Assembly (NCBI GenBank): GCA_017623155.1
Contig: JAGAPR010000100.1
Location: forward strand, 29,470-93,469
Length of the DNA stretch: 64,000 nucleotides
Source: Prevotella sp.
GTDB taxonomy: Bacteria; Bacteroidota; Bacteroidia; Bacteroidales; Bacteroidaceae
Direction of reading: 5' to 3'
Shown here: positions 9,127 through 20,134 of the stretch, in pieces
How the letters are laid out: every line of letters begins with the position of its first letter
Numbering within the stretch: position 1 is the stretch's first letter
Notes under the pieces: generated by a model
The model's database searches: none
What the model saw: the letters and a program-made list of their open reading frames with translations, nothing else
What the model was told of the DNA's origin: nothing
Program-made: the position numbers and the translations under genes

Positions 9127-10281
9127 TTAGTTGAAATAATTTTTAAACTTTTCGAATATGGAGCGTTTTGTTGAAGAGTCGCCTTTGAAATTGTCACTGT
9201 TTTTGAACTTGGTGAGTGCGTCTTTCTCTTCACGGTTGAGTGTTTTGGGCACATATACACTGATGTTTACAATCAAGTCTCCCATGCCGCGCCCGTAGCC
9301 TTGCACTGCCGGCAGGCCCTTGCCACGCAGACGGAGTGTCTTTCCCGGTTGTGTGCCGTTCTCTATTTTTACTTTCAGTCTTGTCCCCTCTATTGTCGGT
9401 ATCTCCACATCGCCACCGAGCGCAGCTGTCGGGAAGTCGAGCAACAGATTGTATATGAGATTGTTGCCGTCGCGTACAAATGTGTCGTTGTCTTCTTCGT
9501 CAATGAACACTTGTATGTCTCCGCTTATTCCGTTGCGCATACCGGCATTTCCCTTTCCGGGAACGTTAACTACCATTCCTTGAGCCACACCGGCCGGGAT
9601 GTTGATTTCTACAACTTCTTCGCCTTTCGTCACTCCCGAGCCGCCGCAATGCTTGCATTTGTTCTTTATAATCTGTCCCTCACCGTTACAAGTCGGGCAC
9701 ACGCCTTGTGTCTGCATCATGCCGAAAATGCTTTGCGTGGTGTGGGTGATGACTCCCGTTCCGTGGCATGTCTGACATGTTTCAGTGCCGCTTCCCGCTT
9801 CGGCTCCGCTACCATGGCAGTGTGAACAAGTGATATCCTTGCGCACTTTAAATTTCTTTGTTACGCCGTTTGCCACCTCGTTGAGAGACAGCTTCACCTT
9901 GAGTCTTAGGTCGCTTCCGCGGTGTTGCTGCGGTCTGCGCTGTCCGCCGCCAAATCCTCCGAAGCCGGCTCGGCCGCCGAAGATGTCGCCGAACATGGAG
10001 AAAATATCGTCCATGTTCATGCTTGCGCCGCCGAATCCTCCGAAGCCGCCGGCACCTGCGGGACCGTCAAATCCGAACTGGTCGTATTGCTGACGCTTTT
10101 GCTTGTCGTGCAACACGTCGTATGCCTCAGCAGCTTCTTTGAATTTTTCTTCGGCTTCCTTGTTACCCGGATTGCGGTCAGGATGGTATTTTATCGCAAT
10201 CTTGCGGTAGGCCTTTTTTATTTCATCTTCTGAAGCGTTCTTGTTGACGCCCAGCACTTCGTAATAGTCTCTTTTTGCCAT
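9127..10281 (-). CDS. dnaJ: Chaperone DnaJ (Hsp40)
   Basis: 384 residues with the complete type I DnaJ layout. The J domain (1-70) carries the HPD tripeptide in [11 protein letters not shown] Gly/Phe-rich linker (about 78-125) follows. The zinc-binding domain has four CxxCxGxG repeats ([32 protein letters not shown]), and then come the C-terminal substrate-binding domains. It delivers unfolded clients to DnaK and stimulates its ATPase. grpE ends 4 bp upstream, so the two are one operon; dnaK is not in the window. No CIRCE-type operator was seen upstream of grpE. Confidence 0.98.
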   Translation of the reverse strand: MAKRDYYEVLGVNKNASEDEIKKAYRKIAIKYHPDRNPGNKEAEEKFKEAAEAYDVLHDKQKRQQYDQFGFDGPAGAGGFGGFGGASMNMDDIFSMFGDIFGGRAGFGGFGGGQRRPQQHRGSDLRLKVKLSLNEVANGVTKKFKVRKDITCSHCHGSGAEAGSGTETCQTCHGTGVITHTTQSIFGMMQTQGVCPTCNGEGQIIKNKCKHCGGSGVTKGEEVVEINIPAGVAQGMVVNVPGKGNAGMRNGISGDIQVFIDEEDNDTFVRDGNNLIYNLLLDFPTAALGGDVEIPTIEGTRLKVKIENGTQPGKTLRLRGKGLPAVQGYGRGMGDLIVNISVYVPKTLNREEKDALTKFKNSDNFKGDSSTKRSIFEKFKNYFN

Positions 10282-10285
10282 AATC

Positions 10286-10885
10286 TTATTGCCCTACTGC
10301 CACTTTGGCGTGACGTATAACTTTATCGTTCAGTTTGTAACCTGTTTGCACACAGTCGAGAACCTTGCCTTTCTTTTCATCTCCCATGCCCGGGACCATG
10401 GCTATGGCTTCGTGCACATCGGTATTGAAGTCGGCGTTTTCCGTGTCTATAATACTCACGCCGAGACTTTCAAGTGTTTTTCTAAACTTGGTGAATATGA
10501 GTTTCATGCCCTCTCTCAGCACTTCCGGCTCTTCGGTTTTTGCACCGTTCTCGATGGCTCTTTCCATGTCGTCGAGCACCGGCAGGATGGCGGATATCGT
10601 TTTTTCACCACCGTTTAATATAAGTTCGGTTTTCTCTTTGAGTGTGCGTTTACGGTAATTGTCGAATTCGGCTGCCGTGCGCAGATATTTGTCTTTAAGC
10701 TCTTCTATCGTTTTATTTGCGGCTTCGAGCGGGTCAATTTCTTCATTCCCGGGTTCTTCCGAATTGTTTTCGGCTGCTTTTTCGATGTTTTCGGCATCCG
10801 TTTCGGCTGTCGTATCTTTGCTCTCGTCGTTCAACGGCTCTTTGTCAAGAGTCTCGTTTTCATAGATATTTGTATTTTCTTCCAT
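10286..10885 (-). CDS. grpE: Nucleotide exchange factor GrpE
   Basis: 199 residues. The first 65 or so are acidic and low-complexity (many E, D, N), followed by the long helix starting [20 protein letters not shown], the GrpE signature region. The C-terminal beta domain ends with [24 protein letters not shown], the conserved GrpE terminus. It releases ADP from DnaK. Its start ATG at 10885 follows the terminator of the upstream ABC-F gene, so the promoter should lie in the roughly 35 bp between them or grpE depends on read-through. Confidence 0.97.
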   Translation of the reverse strand: MEENTNIYENETLDKEPLNDESKDTTAETDAENIEKAAENNSEEPGNEEIDPLEAANKTIEELKDKYLRTAAEFDNYRKRTLKEKTELILNGGEKTISAILPVLDDMERAIENGAKTEEPEVLREGMKLIFTKFRKTLESLGVSIIDTENADFNTDVHEAIAMVPGMGDEKKGKVLDCVQTGYKLNDKVIRHAKVAVGQ

Positions 10886-10924
10886 TCTTACCGTTTGTTA
10901 TTTGTTAGCATTAATGTAATAGCA

Positions 10925-10947
10925 AAAAGCGTGCCTGTCGCACGCTT

Positions 10948-10949
<2 letters not shown>
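10925..10949 (-). terminator. Terminator overlapping the ABC-F stop codon
   Basis: AAAAGCGTGC (10925-10934) and GCACGCTTTT (10940-10949) form a 10-bp stem with a 5-nt loop. The stem overlaps the ABC-F stop codon at 10948-10950. The symmetric A/T ends could make it act in both directions, but only the minus strand has a gene to stop. Confidence 0.75.
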
Positions 10950-12651
<1,702 letters not shown>

Positions 12652-12816
12652 TTATGTGGAAAAATGGCGGGAAAGTTGATTGAAGATGTTAGATGGGAGA
12701 TGTTATGTGGTGTGATGTTTTCTTGTTTGCGGCAGGCGGGTCTTTGTTTTTATGTGGCGAAAGGTGTTTAACAAAGATTTGTTTATTTTAAAACTTTAAA
12801 ATTATGTTTACAAAAA

Positions 12817-13160
12817 CACTCATCGTATTTTAAAAATTTCAAAATTATTTTTCGGCGGGCGCAAATGAGCGAGTTTTGAGGCACTTTATGTAAGTGCTTT
12901 TATATGAGATGCTTATAAATATTTATGGCGATTTTCGTTGCCTCGAAAATCATCTTGTTTTGCAATTAGGCCGTAATTGCATTCCAATTACGGCCTAATT
13001 GGACGCTCGTTAGGCCGTAAACGCAATGCAATTACGGCTTCATTGCAGAGCAAAAAAGGGGAAAAAGGGGTGAAAGTCGGTGTGTGATTGTTTATAAATA
13101 TTAAATAATTGTCTTTTAAGTTAAATATTTTAAGTTAACAAAACCTACTTCGCGAAAAAA
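12817..13160 (-). repeat. Dispersed structured repeat, copy 1 (inverted)
   Basis: Minus-strand copy of a family with three other members at 22829-23220, 52067-52396 and 63690-64000. In element orientation it starts with the A/T box (13151 down to 13113) holding two direct copies of TTAACTTAAAA 3 bp apart. Next are a TTGTTTA/TAAACAA-like inverted repeat and two GGCCGTAA-type hairpins, the second at 12963-13001 with perfect 17-bp arms and a 5-nt loop. The right end (12817-12860) closely matches copy 3. It lies between divergent genes (ABC-F and a flippase). The remaining 12607-12816 and 13161-13340 of this 826-bp gap are A/T-rich with no gene seen. No coding capacity was seen within the repeat. 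Confidence 0.85.
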
Positions 13161-13364
13161 TATGTGTGAATTCTTTTTACTTATTTTTTAACGTTTAGTG
13201 TTAAAAACGGCGATTTTGAGGTAAAAACACGGTCAGGCGGATATATGTGAAATGTGCGAGAATTGCATTTGGCACGCCTTTTGTATGCAGCTTGTCATTT
13301 CGTAAAAATCGTTTGACGCGAGTTAAATTTCAGGCAAAAACTATTTACTGTGAATTAATAATGC

Positions 13365-13372
13365 TATCTTTG
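13365..13372 (+). promoter_or_regulatory. -7 promoter element of the flippase gene
   Basis: TATCTTTG, a perfect TAnnTTTG match, 22 bp before the ATG at 13394. A loose -33 (TTTA at 13344-13347) lies 17 bp upstream. It implies a very short leader. Confidence 0.65.
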
Positions 13373-13393
13373 CAGGATAAATAAAAATCACGG

Positions 13394-14839
13394 ATGGAAT
13401 CGCTGAAGGACAAAACGGCAAAAGGATTGTTGTGGGGAGGATTTGGAAACGGCATGCAGCAGTTTCTCGGATTGGCCGCGGGCATTATACTCGGGCGGTT
13501 GTTGTCTCCGGACGATTACGGTCTGATGGCCATGATACTTATATTCTCGTTGATAGCCAATGAGTTGCAAAACAGTGGTTTTAAGGTTGCTTTAACCAAT
13601 CTCGAAGCGCCCACCGACAGGGATTACAACTCGGTGTTTTGGTTTAATATCCTGATGGGGGGCACGATATATGCGATATTGTTTTTTTGCGCTCCGTTGA
13701 TAGCTGATTATTATCGCAGGCCGGAGTTGATATTGTTGTGTCGTTACGCTTTTCTCGGATTTGTATTTTCAAGTTTCGGCGTTGTTCAGTCGGCCTATCT
13801 GTTCAAGAGAATGAAAGCCCGACAGCAGGCGCAGGCGAACATCATGGGCACTGTGGTGTCTGTGTTTGTTGGCGTCACAATGGCTTGGATGGGATTAGGT
13901 TATTGGGCGATAGCTTCGCAGAATATTGCCTATATAGCCGTGAACACGTTGATGCTGTGGCATTTCTCGTCGTGGCGGCCGTCTTTTGACATTGATTTCG
14001 GTCCGGTGCGCAAGATGTTTCGTTTCAGTTGCAAGATATTGTTCTCTGGAATTTTCACCATTTTAAATGCGAATATTCTCAATATCCTGCTTGGTCGTTA
14101 CTTCTCGGCACATCTCACAGGTATATACAATCAGGCATACCAGTGGCATTCAAAGTGTTTTTATCTCATTCAAGGCTCGGTGCAGGTAGTGGCACAGCCA
14201 GTTTTCGTGGATTTGGGAGCCGAGCGGGAGCGACAGTTGAAAGCACTTCGCAAGTTCATGCGGTTTATCTCTTTTCTTGCTTTCCCGATGATGTTCGGTT
14301 TGGGACTTGTGTCCGAGGAGTTTATATTGCTCACGATAAAGGAAAAGTGGTTGGCCAGTGCCATCATCATAAAGTATCTTTGTATCAGTGGCGCGTTTGT
14401 TCCGTTGAGCTATCTGCTTTCCAATCTCATCATGAGCAAGGGGAAGTCGGGCGTATACATGTGGTCGACGGTGGCTTTCGGCATTGTTCAGGTGCTTCTT
14501 ATGATAGGACTTCACTCATACGGACTGCACACGATGGTGAAAGCCTACGTGGGCATAACGATACTGTGGTTTTTCGTTTGGCATCGTCTGGCCGCCCGAT
14601 ACACCGGCTATAAGCTTTTAATGATGCTCGTCGATGTGCTTCCTTTTGCCTTATCGGCCTTTGTCGTAATGACATTCACCTATTTCGTCACATCCGGCAT
14701 AACCGCTCTTTGGCTGCTTCTCCTGTCGAGAGTGGTGTTAGCTGCGGTGTTGTATTATGCCGTGAGGCGCATGCTTCATTGCGAGATACTCGGTGAGTGC
14801 ATGGGCTTTGTGTTGTCGCGAATAAAGGGTAAAAGATAA
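13394..14839 (+). CDS. Polysaccharide flippase (MOP superfamily, WzxC-like)
   Basis: 481 residues with about 12-14 membrane helices. The N-terminus (KDKTAKGLLWGGFGNGMQQF, then GIILGRLLSPDDYGLMAM) is the hallmark of lipopolysaccharide/exopolysaccharide flippases in the MOP superfamily. The glycan is built on a lipid carrier and moved to the outer leaflet by this class. It stands alone rather than within a glycosyltransferase cluster: the next gene is an RNA-modifying enzyme with its own promoter. A second, less similar Wzx-type flippase lies at 61116-62600 in a real polysaccharide cluster. Substrate unknown. Start fixed by a promoter -7 element 22 bp upstream. Confidence 0.85.
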   Translation: MESLKDKTAKGLLWGGFGNGMQQFLGLAAGIILGRLLSPDDYGLMAMILIFSLIANELQNSGFKVALTNLEAPTDRDYNSVFWFNILMGGTIYAILFFCAPLIADYYRRPELILLCRYAFLGFVFSSFGVVQSAYLFKRMKARQQAQANIMGTVVSVFVGVTMAWMGLGYWAIASQNIAYIAVNTLMLWHFSSWRPSFDIDFGPVRKMFRFSCKILFSGIFTILNANILNILLGRYFSAHLTGIYNQAYQWHSKCFYLIQGSVQVVAQPVFVDLGAERERQLKALRKFMRFISFLAFPMMFGLGLVSEEFILLTIKEKWLASAIIIKYLCISGAFVPLSYLLSNLIMSKGKSGVYMWSTVAFGIVQVLLMIGLHSYGLHTMVKAYVGITILWFFVWHRLAARYTGYKLLMMLVDVLPFALSAFVVMTFTYFVTSGITALWLLLLSRVVLAAVLYYAVRRMLHCEILGECMGFVLSRIKGKR

Positions 14840-14860
14840 AAACATCGCCTGCGAAATGGA

Positions 14861-14888
14861 TTGAATATCAAAAAAAATAGTAACTTTG
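14861..14888 (+). promoter_or_regulatory. Bacteroidetes promoter of the RluA-family gene
   Basis: TTG (14861-14863) and TAACTTTG (14881-14888) separated by 17 bp, a full -33/-7 pair, 29 bp before the ATG at 14918. Confidence 0.75.
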
Positions 14889-14917
14889 CAGCCGAATAAT
14901 AAAAGAAAGTTTTTGGC

Positions 14918-15814
14918 ATGAAATATAATACCGGATATAACCGCGAGGGAGATTACGATTATTTCGTGGTAAGCGAGAAGTCGGGACTGCTCGATTTCCT
15001 TTTGGCCAACGTGAAAGAGAGTCGCTCGAAAATTAAGGCGACATTGCAGGGACGCGGAATAAAGGTGAACGGTAAATGCGTGACACAGTTCGATTATGAG
15101 CTTGAGCTGGGGGCGAAAGTCTCCGTGAGCAAGAGCAAACGCAATCAACGGGTATTGAAAAGCCGCTATGTGAAAGTGGTGTATGAAGACCGTTGGCTCG
15201 TGGTGGTAGAGAAGAATGTGGGAATTTTGTCGATGGCGGCAGGACATTCTTCGCTCAACGTGAAGTCGGTGCTCGATGATTATTTCACGAAATCGCGTCA
15301 GCGTTGCCGTGCTCACGTTGTACACAGGCTCGACAGAGACACGAGCGGCCTGATGGTATACGCGAAAGACATGGAGACTGAGCAGATTTTCGAGCACAAC
15401 TGGCACGACATCGTTTATGACAGGCGCTATGTGGCTGTGGTAAGCGGGGAGATGGAGAACGACGGCGGCACGGTGGCTAACTGGTTGAAAGACAATAAAG
15501 CGTATGTCACATATTCGTCGCCGGTGGATAACGGTGGTAAATATGCCGTCACGCATTATCATGTGTTGGCCCGAACGACAGAGCATTCGCTGGTGGAGTA
15601 TAAGTTGGAGACAGGACGTAAGAACCAGATCAGAGTGCACTCGGCAGACATGGGACATCCTGTTTGCGGAGATAATAAATACGGAAACGGCGACGACCCG
15701 TTGCATCGTTTGTGCCTGCATGCTTATCTGCTGTGTTTCACTCATCCCGTTACAGGAGAGCGGATGGAGTTTGAAACACCTGTACCCACGGCTTTCCGCC
15801 GTATGTTCAAATAA
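14918..15814 (+). CDS. RluA-family RNA pseudouridine synthase
   Basis: 298 residues. An N-terminal S4-like RNA-binding domain (about 18-75, with SRSKIKATLQGRGIKVNG) is followed by the catalytic domain. The active-site motif HRLDRDTSGL has its aspartate at residue 139, and TGRKNQIRVHSADMGHP with CLHAYLL is the usual C-terminal half. It isomerises uridine to pseudouridine in rRNA or tRNA. The family has several paralogues per genome (RluA, RluC, RluD) and which site this one modifies cannot be told. It is followed 15 bp later by a 50-residue membrane protein gene. Confidence 0.92.
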   Translation: MKYNTGYNREGDYDYFVVSEKSGLLDFLLANVKESRSKIKATLQGRGIKVNGKCVTQFDYELELGAKVSVSKSKRNQRVLKSRYVKVVYEDRWLVVVEKNVGILSMAAGHSSLNVKSVLDDYFTKSRQRCRAHVVHRLDRDTSGLMVYAKDMETEQIFEHNWHDIVYDRRYVAVVSGEMENDGGTVANWLKDNKAYVTYSSPVDNGGKYAVTHYHVLARTTEHSLVEYKLETGRKNQIRVHSADMGHPVCGDNKYGNGDDPLHRLCLHAYLLCFTHPVTGERMEFETPVPTAFRRMFK

Positions 15815-15829
15815 ACTGGAGGTGCGGCA

Positions 15830-15982
15830 ATGACAAATATAACATATTATATAGCTCTGTTGCTGATGATTATCATCGGCTTTATCATTGTGAAGAAAGT
15901 CGCCGGTTGTCTCATACGTACGGTGATAATAGGTGCGCTTGCCGTGCTGTTGGGATGCTTGTATTATTTCTATTTCAAATAA
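15830..15982 (+). CDS. Small two-helix membrane protein (50 aa), function unknown
   Basis: Fifty codons from ATG at 15830 to TAA at 15982, preceded by CTGGAGGTG, a good Shine-Dalgarno 5-12 bp before the start, which is unusual in this window. The peptide opens MTNITYYIALLLMIIIGF and continues through a short KKVAGCLIR turn into a second hydrophobic run (TVIIGALAVLLGCLYYFYF), so it should be a helical hairpin in the inner membrane. It is 15 bp after the pseudouridine synthase and before a bidirectional terminator, so probably in the same transcript. I do not recognise it. Confidence 0.65.
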   Translation: MTNITYYIALLLMIIIGFIIVKKVAGCLIRTVIIGALAVLLGCLYYFYFK

Positions 15983-15999
15983 CAGGGATAGAATTTAGA

Positions 16000-16058
16000 A
16001 TAAAAAAGCATTTGCCCCATACCGGAATGTTCCGTGTATGGGGCAAATGCTTTTTTTA
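16000..16058. terminator. Bidirectional terminator between convergent genes
   Basis: AGCATTTGCCCCATAC (16007-16022) pairs with GTATGGGGCAAATGCT (16036-16051), a perfect 16-bp stem, with A-run before and T-run after. It serves the small membrane gene from the left and menA from the right. Confidence 0.92.
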
Positions 16059-16061
16059 TAT

Positions 16062-16973
16062 TTATGTGAGTAAAATGCCGACAGATACGCAGATGCCGTA
16101 TATGAACATGTTACGGGCGGTCTCGCCAAGGCAGATGTTGAGAGCCTTTCCGCGATGTATGCGCTTTATTTTTAAATATGTAAAGAAGTGCAGAATAAGG
16201 TATATGAATGGTAGAACAAAGGCAAGGACGTGACTTTCCGACAGGAATATGATGCCGATGAGACACGCCGCGATTCCTGTGGCAAGGTAGGCATAAAGCC
16301 CGAATCGCTCTCCGAAGCGCACGACAATGGTGTTCTTTCCTGCATCTCGGTCGTTGTCTCGGTCGCGATAGTTGTTGATGATAAGCAAACTGTCTATGAC
16401 AAGGCCGCAGGCAATGGATGTCATGAACACTTCAATGGTGCATGTGTGGAGCTGAACGTAATATGAAATACAGACCGGAATGATGCCGAAAAAAACTATT
16501 ACGAGTGCATCGCCAAGTCCAATATATGACAAGTGGGTGGTATATAGGAAGCAGAAGAAGACGCATATAATACCTATTAAAATCATTTCCATGCCTCCGA
16601 AAAATATAAGAGGCAAGCCAATGAGGCAGGCTGCGCATGTGGTCAGGGCTATTGCGCGCTTCATCATGTCGACACTTACCCAACCTTGTGCGCAAGCACG
16701 GCGCGGACCGAGGCGTTTCTCGATATCGTCCGTCCCTTTGGCATAATCGAAAAAATCATTGATTAAGTTCGCGTCTATTTGCATTACGAACGCAAAGAGA
16801 AAGCATAATGTGGCAGCAAGTATGCTGAAAGTGCCTTGTGGGTATTCGCGAGAGTCGACAAATGCCAACGCCACGCCAATCATTACCGGAACGGCGGCAC
16901 CGGCGAGGGTCTTGGGTCTGGCTGCAAGTATCCACGCTTCGAGCGAGTTTTGTTTTATGAGCGGCTCTGTCAT
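16062..16973 (-). CDS. menA: 1,4-dihydroxy-2-naphthoate polyprenyltransferase
   Basis: 303 residues, 8-9 membrane helices, UbiA superfamily. The N-terminal RPKTLAGAAVPVMIGVALA is typical of MenA. The two aspartate-rich motifs that bind Mg-prenyl diphosphate are NLINDFFDYAKGTD (about 90-103) and NYRDRDNDRDAGKNT. It joins an isoprenyl chain to 1,4-dihydroxy-2-naphthoate at the inner membrane, giving demethylmenaquinone. Other men genes are not in the window. It is read divergently from an HD hydrolase with overlapping promoters. A different UbiA-family enzyme is possible but the length and motifs favour MenA. Confidence 0.92.
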   Translation of the reverse strand: MTEPLIKQNSLEAWILAARPKTLAGAAVPVMIGVALAFVDSREYPQGTFSILAATLCFLFAFVMQIDANLINDFFDYAKGTDDIEKRLGPRRACAQGWVSVDMMKRAIALTTCAACLIGLPLIFFGGMEMILIGIICVFFCFLYTTHLSYIGLGDALVIVFFGIIPVCISYYVQLHTCTIEVFMTSIACGLVIDSLLIINNYRDRDNDRDAGKNTIVVRFGERFGLYAYLATGIAACLIGIIFLSESHVLAFVLPFIYLILHFFTYLKIKRIHRGKALNICLGETARNMFIYGICVSVGILLT

Positions 16974-16992
16974 GTTTTTATTTTATAAGTTC

Positions 16993-17027
16993 TTGCAAAA
17001 ATAAACATAATTGAGTATATTTGCAAA
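16993..17027. promoter_or_regulatory. Overlapping divergent promoters of menA and the HD-domain gene
   Basis: Plus strand: TTG at 16993-16995 and TATATTTG at 17016-17023, 20 bp apart, for the HD gene. Minus strand: TTTG (17027 down to 17024) and TATTTTTG (17003 down to 16996), 20 bp apart, for menA. Both pairs share the same 35 bp, so only one polymerase can be bound at a time. Confidence 0.75.
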
Positions 17028-17046
17028 AATATTAATTTATTTTATA

Positions 17047-17682
17047 ATGATAGGCAATACGGCAAGTCTCGACCTTGTTGAATTTATTGAGAAGAACATT
17101 CTTCCGATGTATGCGGAATTCGATAAGGCTCACAATATGGAACATGTTACAAGGGTTATAAGGCGTTCTATAGATCTCGCACGTGCGACAGGAGCCAATA
17201 TTAATATGGTATATGCTATCGCGGCATACCATGATGTAGGCTTGTCTGGGCCTCGGGCGATACATCATATTACCGGCGGCAGGATGCTTATGCGTGATGC
17301 CAGATTGAAAAGATGGTTCTCGGCGGAGCAGATTAAGATAATGAAGGAAGCTGTGGAGGATCATAGAGCATCGGCGTCTCATGCTCCGCGCAGTCTGTAT
17401 GGTAAGATTGTGGCCGAGGCCGACAGGGATTTGGATTCGGAAATGGTGTTTCGCAGAACGATACAATTTGGTATTTCAAACTATCCTGAGCTGGATAAGG
17501 AACATCAATGGATGCGATTTAAGGAGCACTTGGACAGCAAGTATTCTGTTCACGGATACATAAAATTATGGGTTCCGGGCTCGGACAATGAGAAGAAACT
17601 TAACGTATTGCGTTCTTACATCGCCTCTCCGGCAGAGTTGCGGAAAGCATTTGAACGCATTTATGGAGAGGAAATAATGTAA
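17047..17682 (+). CDS. HD-domain phosphohydrolase
   Basis: 211 residues. The HD superfamily metal ligands are visible: HNMEHV (His33), the AYHDVG pair (His62-Asp63) and a later ADRDLD aspartate. The enzyme therefore probably hydrolyses a phosphate ester (nucleotide or similar), but the substrate is unknown. I start it at ATG 17047 because the in-frame upstream TTG (17011) lies inside the promoter (-7 TATATTTG at 17016-17023) and cannot be transcribed. It is divergent from menA with shared promoter DNA and is followed by its own terminator. Confidence 0.8.
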   Translation: MIGNTASLDLVEFIEKNILPMYAEFDKAHNMEHVTRVIRRSIDLARATGANINMVYAIAAYHDVGLSGPRAIHHITGGRMLMRDARLKRWFSAEQIKIMKEAVEDHRASASHAPRSLYGKIVAEADRDLDSEMVFRRTIQFGISNYPELDKEHQWMRFKEHLDSKYSVHGYIKLWVPGSDNEKKLNVLRSYIASPAELRKAFERIYGEEIM

Positions 17683-17717
17683 AGCGAGACTGTTTTTACG
17701 TTACAGTCTCGCTTTTA
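17681..17717 (+). terminator. Terminator after the HD-domain gene
   Basis: AAGCGAGACTG (17682-17692) and CAGTCTCGCTT (17704-17714) form an 11-bp stem followed by TTTT, overlapping the stop codon at 17680-17682. The leading A residues are few, so action on the convergent porin gene is weaker. Confidence 0.8.
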
Positions 17718-17770
17718 TGGTTTTCTTATATGTATGGAAGTATATAGTTTTTTATGGATTTCCCATTTTC

Positions 17771-20134
17771 TTAATTAAAGAAATTCCATGATACACCAAC
17801 TCTTAAAATTCTTCCGTTTTGCGGATAATGCGGTGCGAGAAAGTACATCTTGTTTCCGCTTCCGGCCGTTGCATGACTGAACATGACAAAAAATCGTGCG
17901 TGTTTCAGGTGCATGTTGGCGTAAACATCAACGAAAGGATAGCCGCCCAGCTCGATTTTACTTTCATTATTCTCCTGAACCGCAAACTGATTTAGCTGTG
18001 GACAAAAGTCGGGGGCTTTGTATTTTGTGAAGAAGTAAGCATCACCACCAAGCTCAACCAATAGTTCGTTGGCAATCTTAAACTTTATATACAAGTTGGA
18101 AAACAGGTTTAGAGCCGGCAAAGGAAGTACATCCTCATTGCCGGAATTCTGGTATGTAACCACGTTTTCCCAGTTCAGAATGCCTAATCGGAAGTTTTGC
18201 ATTAGCTGTGCGGTAAGCAGATTAATGTTTGAACCATTCTGTCTGACACCTGCCGACATTCCCGTTTTTGTTTCTTCGGCCGTGTTATAGCTCATGCCGA
18301 AATAAGTATAGTTCTGTATTTCCTCGATAGCAACCCTTAAAGTCGTTTTTGTCTTTTTGTAAGAAAAGAGTCCCTCGATGCGCGTTCTTGTCTCTTTGCT
18401 CATGTCATTGTTATCCCACCAGAGATGTTTGGAGTGATAATGCCTTTGATAGAACGTCGGGTTTAAACGATAAAAGAACGCTTTTGCAGCCAATGTTACG
18501 GTATCTCCGAATAGCGGGAAGTTCAGGTCTGTGCTGAAATCAACTTTCAGTTGCCCCGCATCTTCACCTGCAAGCCATGTCTCGGCCATGAGATTATAGT
18601 GCAGTGTATTGCCTTGTGTCTTTGATATCTGGCCTCCGATGCTTATAGTGTGCTCGTTAATTGAAGCCAAACGTGAGTACGACGATTGTCCTTTGCCAAC
18701 GATTTCAGGTAGCTTGAAATTTCGCATTTCGTGTGCGGCAAATACTTTAAGACCCGCTTTGGCGTATTTGTTGAAGCCTTCGAGCAGTGCTATCGCGAGC
18801 GTATTCTTTATGGAATGCAATTTGGTCTGGTCGTAAATAGAGTCGCCTCCGTATGTATTACCGTCCGTATAATTATAAAATGTATCGGCATAGTAATCTT
18901 TCGGCGAGTCGTACGCTTGGTAAATGCGGTCGTATGAATTGTAGTCAAGTGTGTGTATGAAACTTGTTACCGGCACAAACTCCTCTCTTGTGGTCGCATC
19001 CAATGAGTTTTTTAATGCCTTTGCCGCCAAAAGACTATCCATTTTGGCCTGATCTTTGACGCTTATCCGTGTCGTATCTTTTTTCAGCGCGTCGCCTGTT
19101 TGTGGCTCGTCTCCCGCTATCTTTGCTCCATCCGGTCTTCCGACAGGCTCATCTTCAACGGTTTTTTTCTTGTCGCGCTTGCGTGAATCGGTCGTACTGT
19201 TATCGTTCTTGTCACTTTTTTCTTTATCGGAATGCTCTTTCTTTGATGCCGCCGCGAATTGCCTTGCCTTTATTTCGTCTTCCGTCAGCTTTACCCGTTT
19301 GTAGAAACCGAGGCTGTATCTGTGTGTAAGAAAGAAGTGCATGTTGTTGTTTCTGTTCCAATTTTGATTTAAAACAGTTGGAATTTCGTTCTCGCTGAAT
19401 GTGTCGTCAAAACTTTCCGGATGCGTGATGTAATTGTCGTTTGTTATGCCTCCGTTCTCAGCCGCTTTCTGATGATATGTTGAAAACATCGCATGCATTT
19501 TGTATTTGTCGCCCAAATACGATGCAAAAAAAGTCGCTCCGAAGTGTGAAGTGCTTTGGTTGGCGTAGTATCCGCGTGCATACGCGTAATTTAAGTCAAA
19601 TCCCATGCCGAGACGCCGGCCGTGATTGACTGCAAACTTGGCGTCGATGTGATCTTCTCCGTTTGTCTTGTCACCGCAATTATCGTATGATATGTTTGTG
19701 ACAGGCGACAACGTGTTGGTGAAATGCAGTTGTTCGGGTTCTTTAATGATATAGCTGTACGGATTGGTGAACGTGAATTGTCCGCCCACCGGTCTGTCGA
19801 TGAATATTCGGCTTTCCCGTGCCGTGTAGTTGTTTCCCGTTGTATTGTATTCACCATATACCCCGGTATTTAGCGTTGTGTTGGGATACAGGTGCGGAAC
19901 GGTATCAGGGGTAGTTCTTGTTATATCTCCGAATTTCCTGTCAACGGTCCAAACGTAGAGGCCTTTGGGTATTTCCTTATTCTTTGTTGTGTCGTTGTTG
20001 TGTTTGTTGAAATTCCTATTCGTGTTTTGATCGAATTGGTTTATCTGCCCGTTTGGGTCGAATTGGTTGAATTCTTGGGCACACACTGATGTAAAAAACA
20101 AACTCAACAAAAGAGTTGAGAGTATACTCTTCAT
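17771..20134 (-). CDS. Putative outer-membrane porin (Bacteroidetes porin family)
   Basis: 787 residues. A signal peptide (MKSILSTLLLSLFFTSVCAQ) is followed by a Q/N/F-rich linker and a long series of alternating aromatic beta strands (for example FGATFFASYLGDKYKMHAMF) ending in an aromatic C-terminus, VGVSWNFFN, as in outer-membrane barrels. It resembles the large putative porin family of Bacteroidetes. A strongly charged, low-complexity stretch of about 65 residues (296-362, K/D/E/S-rich) interrupts the barrel and probably forms one large loop. The gene begins directly after the stop of a 75-residue membrane protein, so translation may be coupled. Transported solute unknown. Confidence 0.8.
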   Translation of the reverse strand: MKSILSTLLLSLFFTSVCAQEFNQFDPNGQINQFDQNTNRNFNKHNNDTTKNKEIPKGLYVWTVDRKFGDITRTTPDTVPHLYPNTTLNTGVYGEYNTTGNNYTARESRIFIDRPVGGQFTFTNPYSYIIKEPEQLHFTNTLSPVTNISYDNCGDKTNGEDHIDAKFAVNHGRRLGMGFDLNYAYARGYYANQSTSHFGATFFASYLGDKYKMHAMFSTYHQKAAENGGITNDNYITHPESFDDTFSENEIPTVLNQNWNRNNNMHFFLTHRYSLGFYKRVKLTEDEIKARQFAAASKKEHSDKEKSDKNDNSTTDSRKRDKKKTVEDEPVGRPDGAKIAGDEPQTGDALKKDTTRISVKDQAKMDSLLAAKALKNSLDATTREEFVPVTSFIHTLDYNSYDRIYQAYDSPKDYYADTFYNYTDGNTYGGDSIYDQTKLHSIKNTLAIALLEGFNKYAKAGLKVFAAHEMRNFKLPEIVGKGQSSYSRLASINEHTISIGGQISKTQGNTLHYNLMAETWLAGEDAGQLKVDFSTDLNFPLFGDTVTLAAKAFFYRLNPTFYQRHYHSKHLWWDNNDMSKETRTRIEGLFSYKKTKTTLRVAIEEIQNYTYFGMSYNTAEETKTGMSAGVRQNGSNINLLTAQLMQNFRLGILNWENVVTYQNSGNEDVLPLPALNLFSNLYIKFKIANELLVELGGDAYFFTKYKAPDFCPQLNQFAVQENNESKIELGGYPFVDVYANMHLKHARFFVMFSHATAGSGNKMYFLAPHYPQNGRILRVGVSWNFFN

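Noticed and set aside
14738-15745. A 335-codon open frame on the minus strand opposite the flippase end and the pseudouridine synthase
   Set aside because: It lies entirely opposite RluA, which has all catalytic motifs, and its own sequence is His/Arg-rich without domain features, as expected for an antisense shadow.
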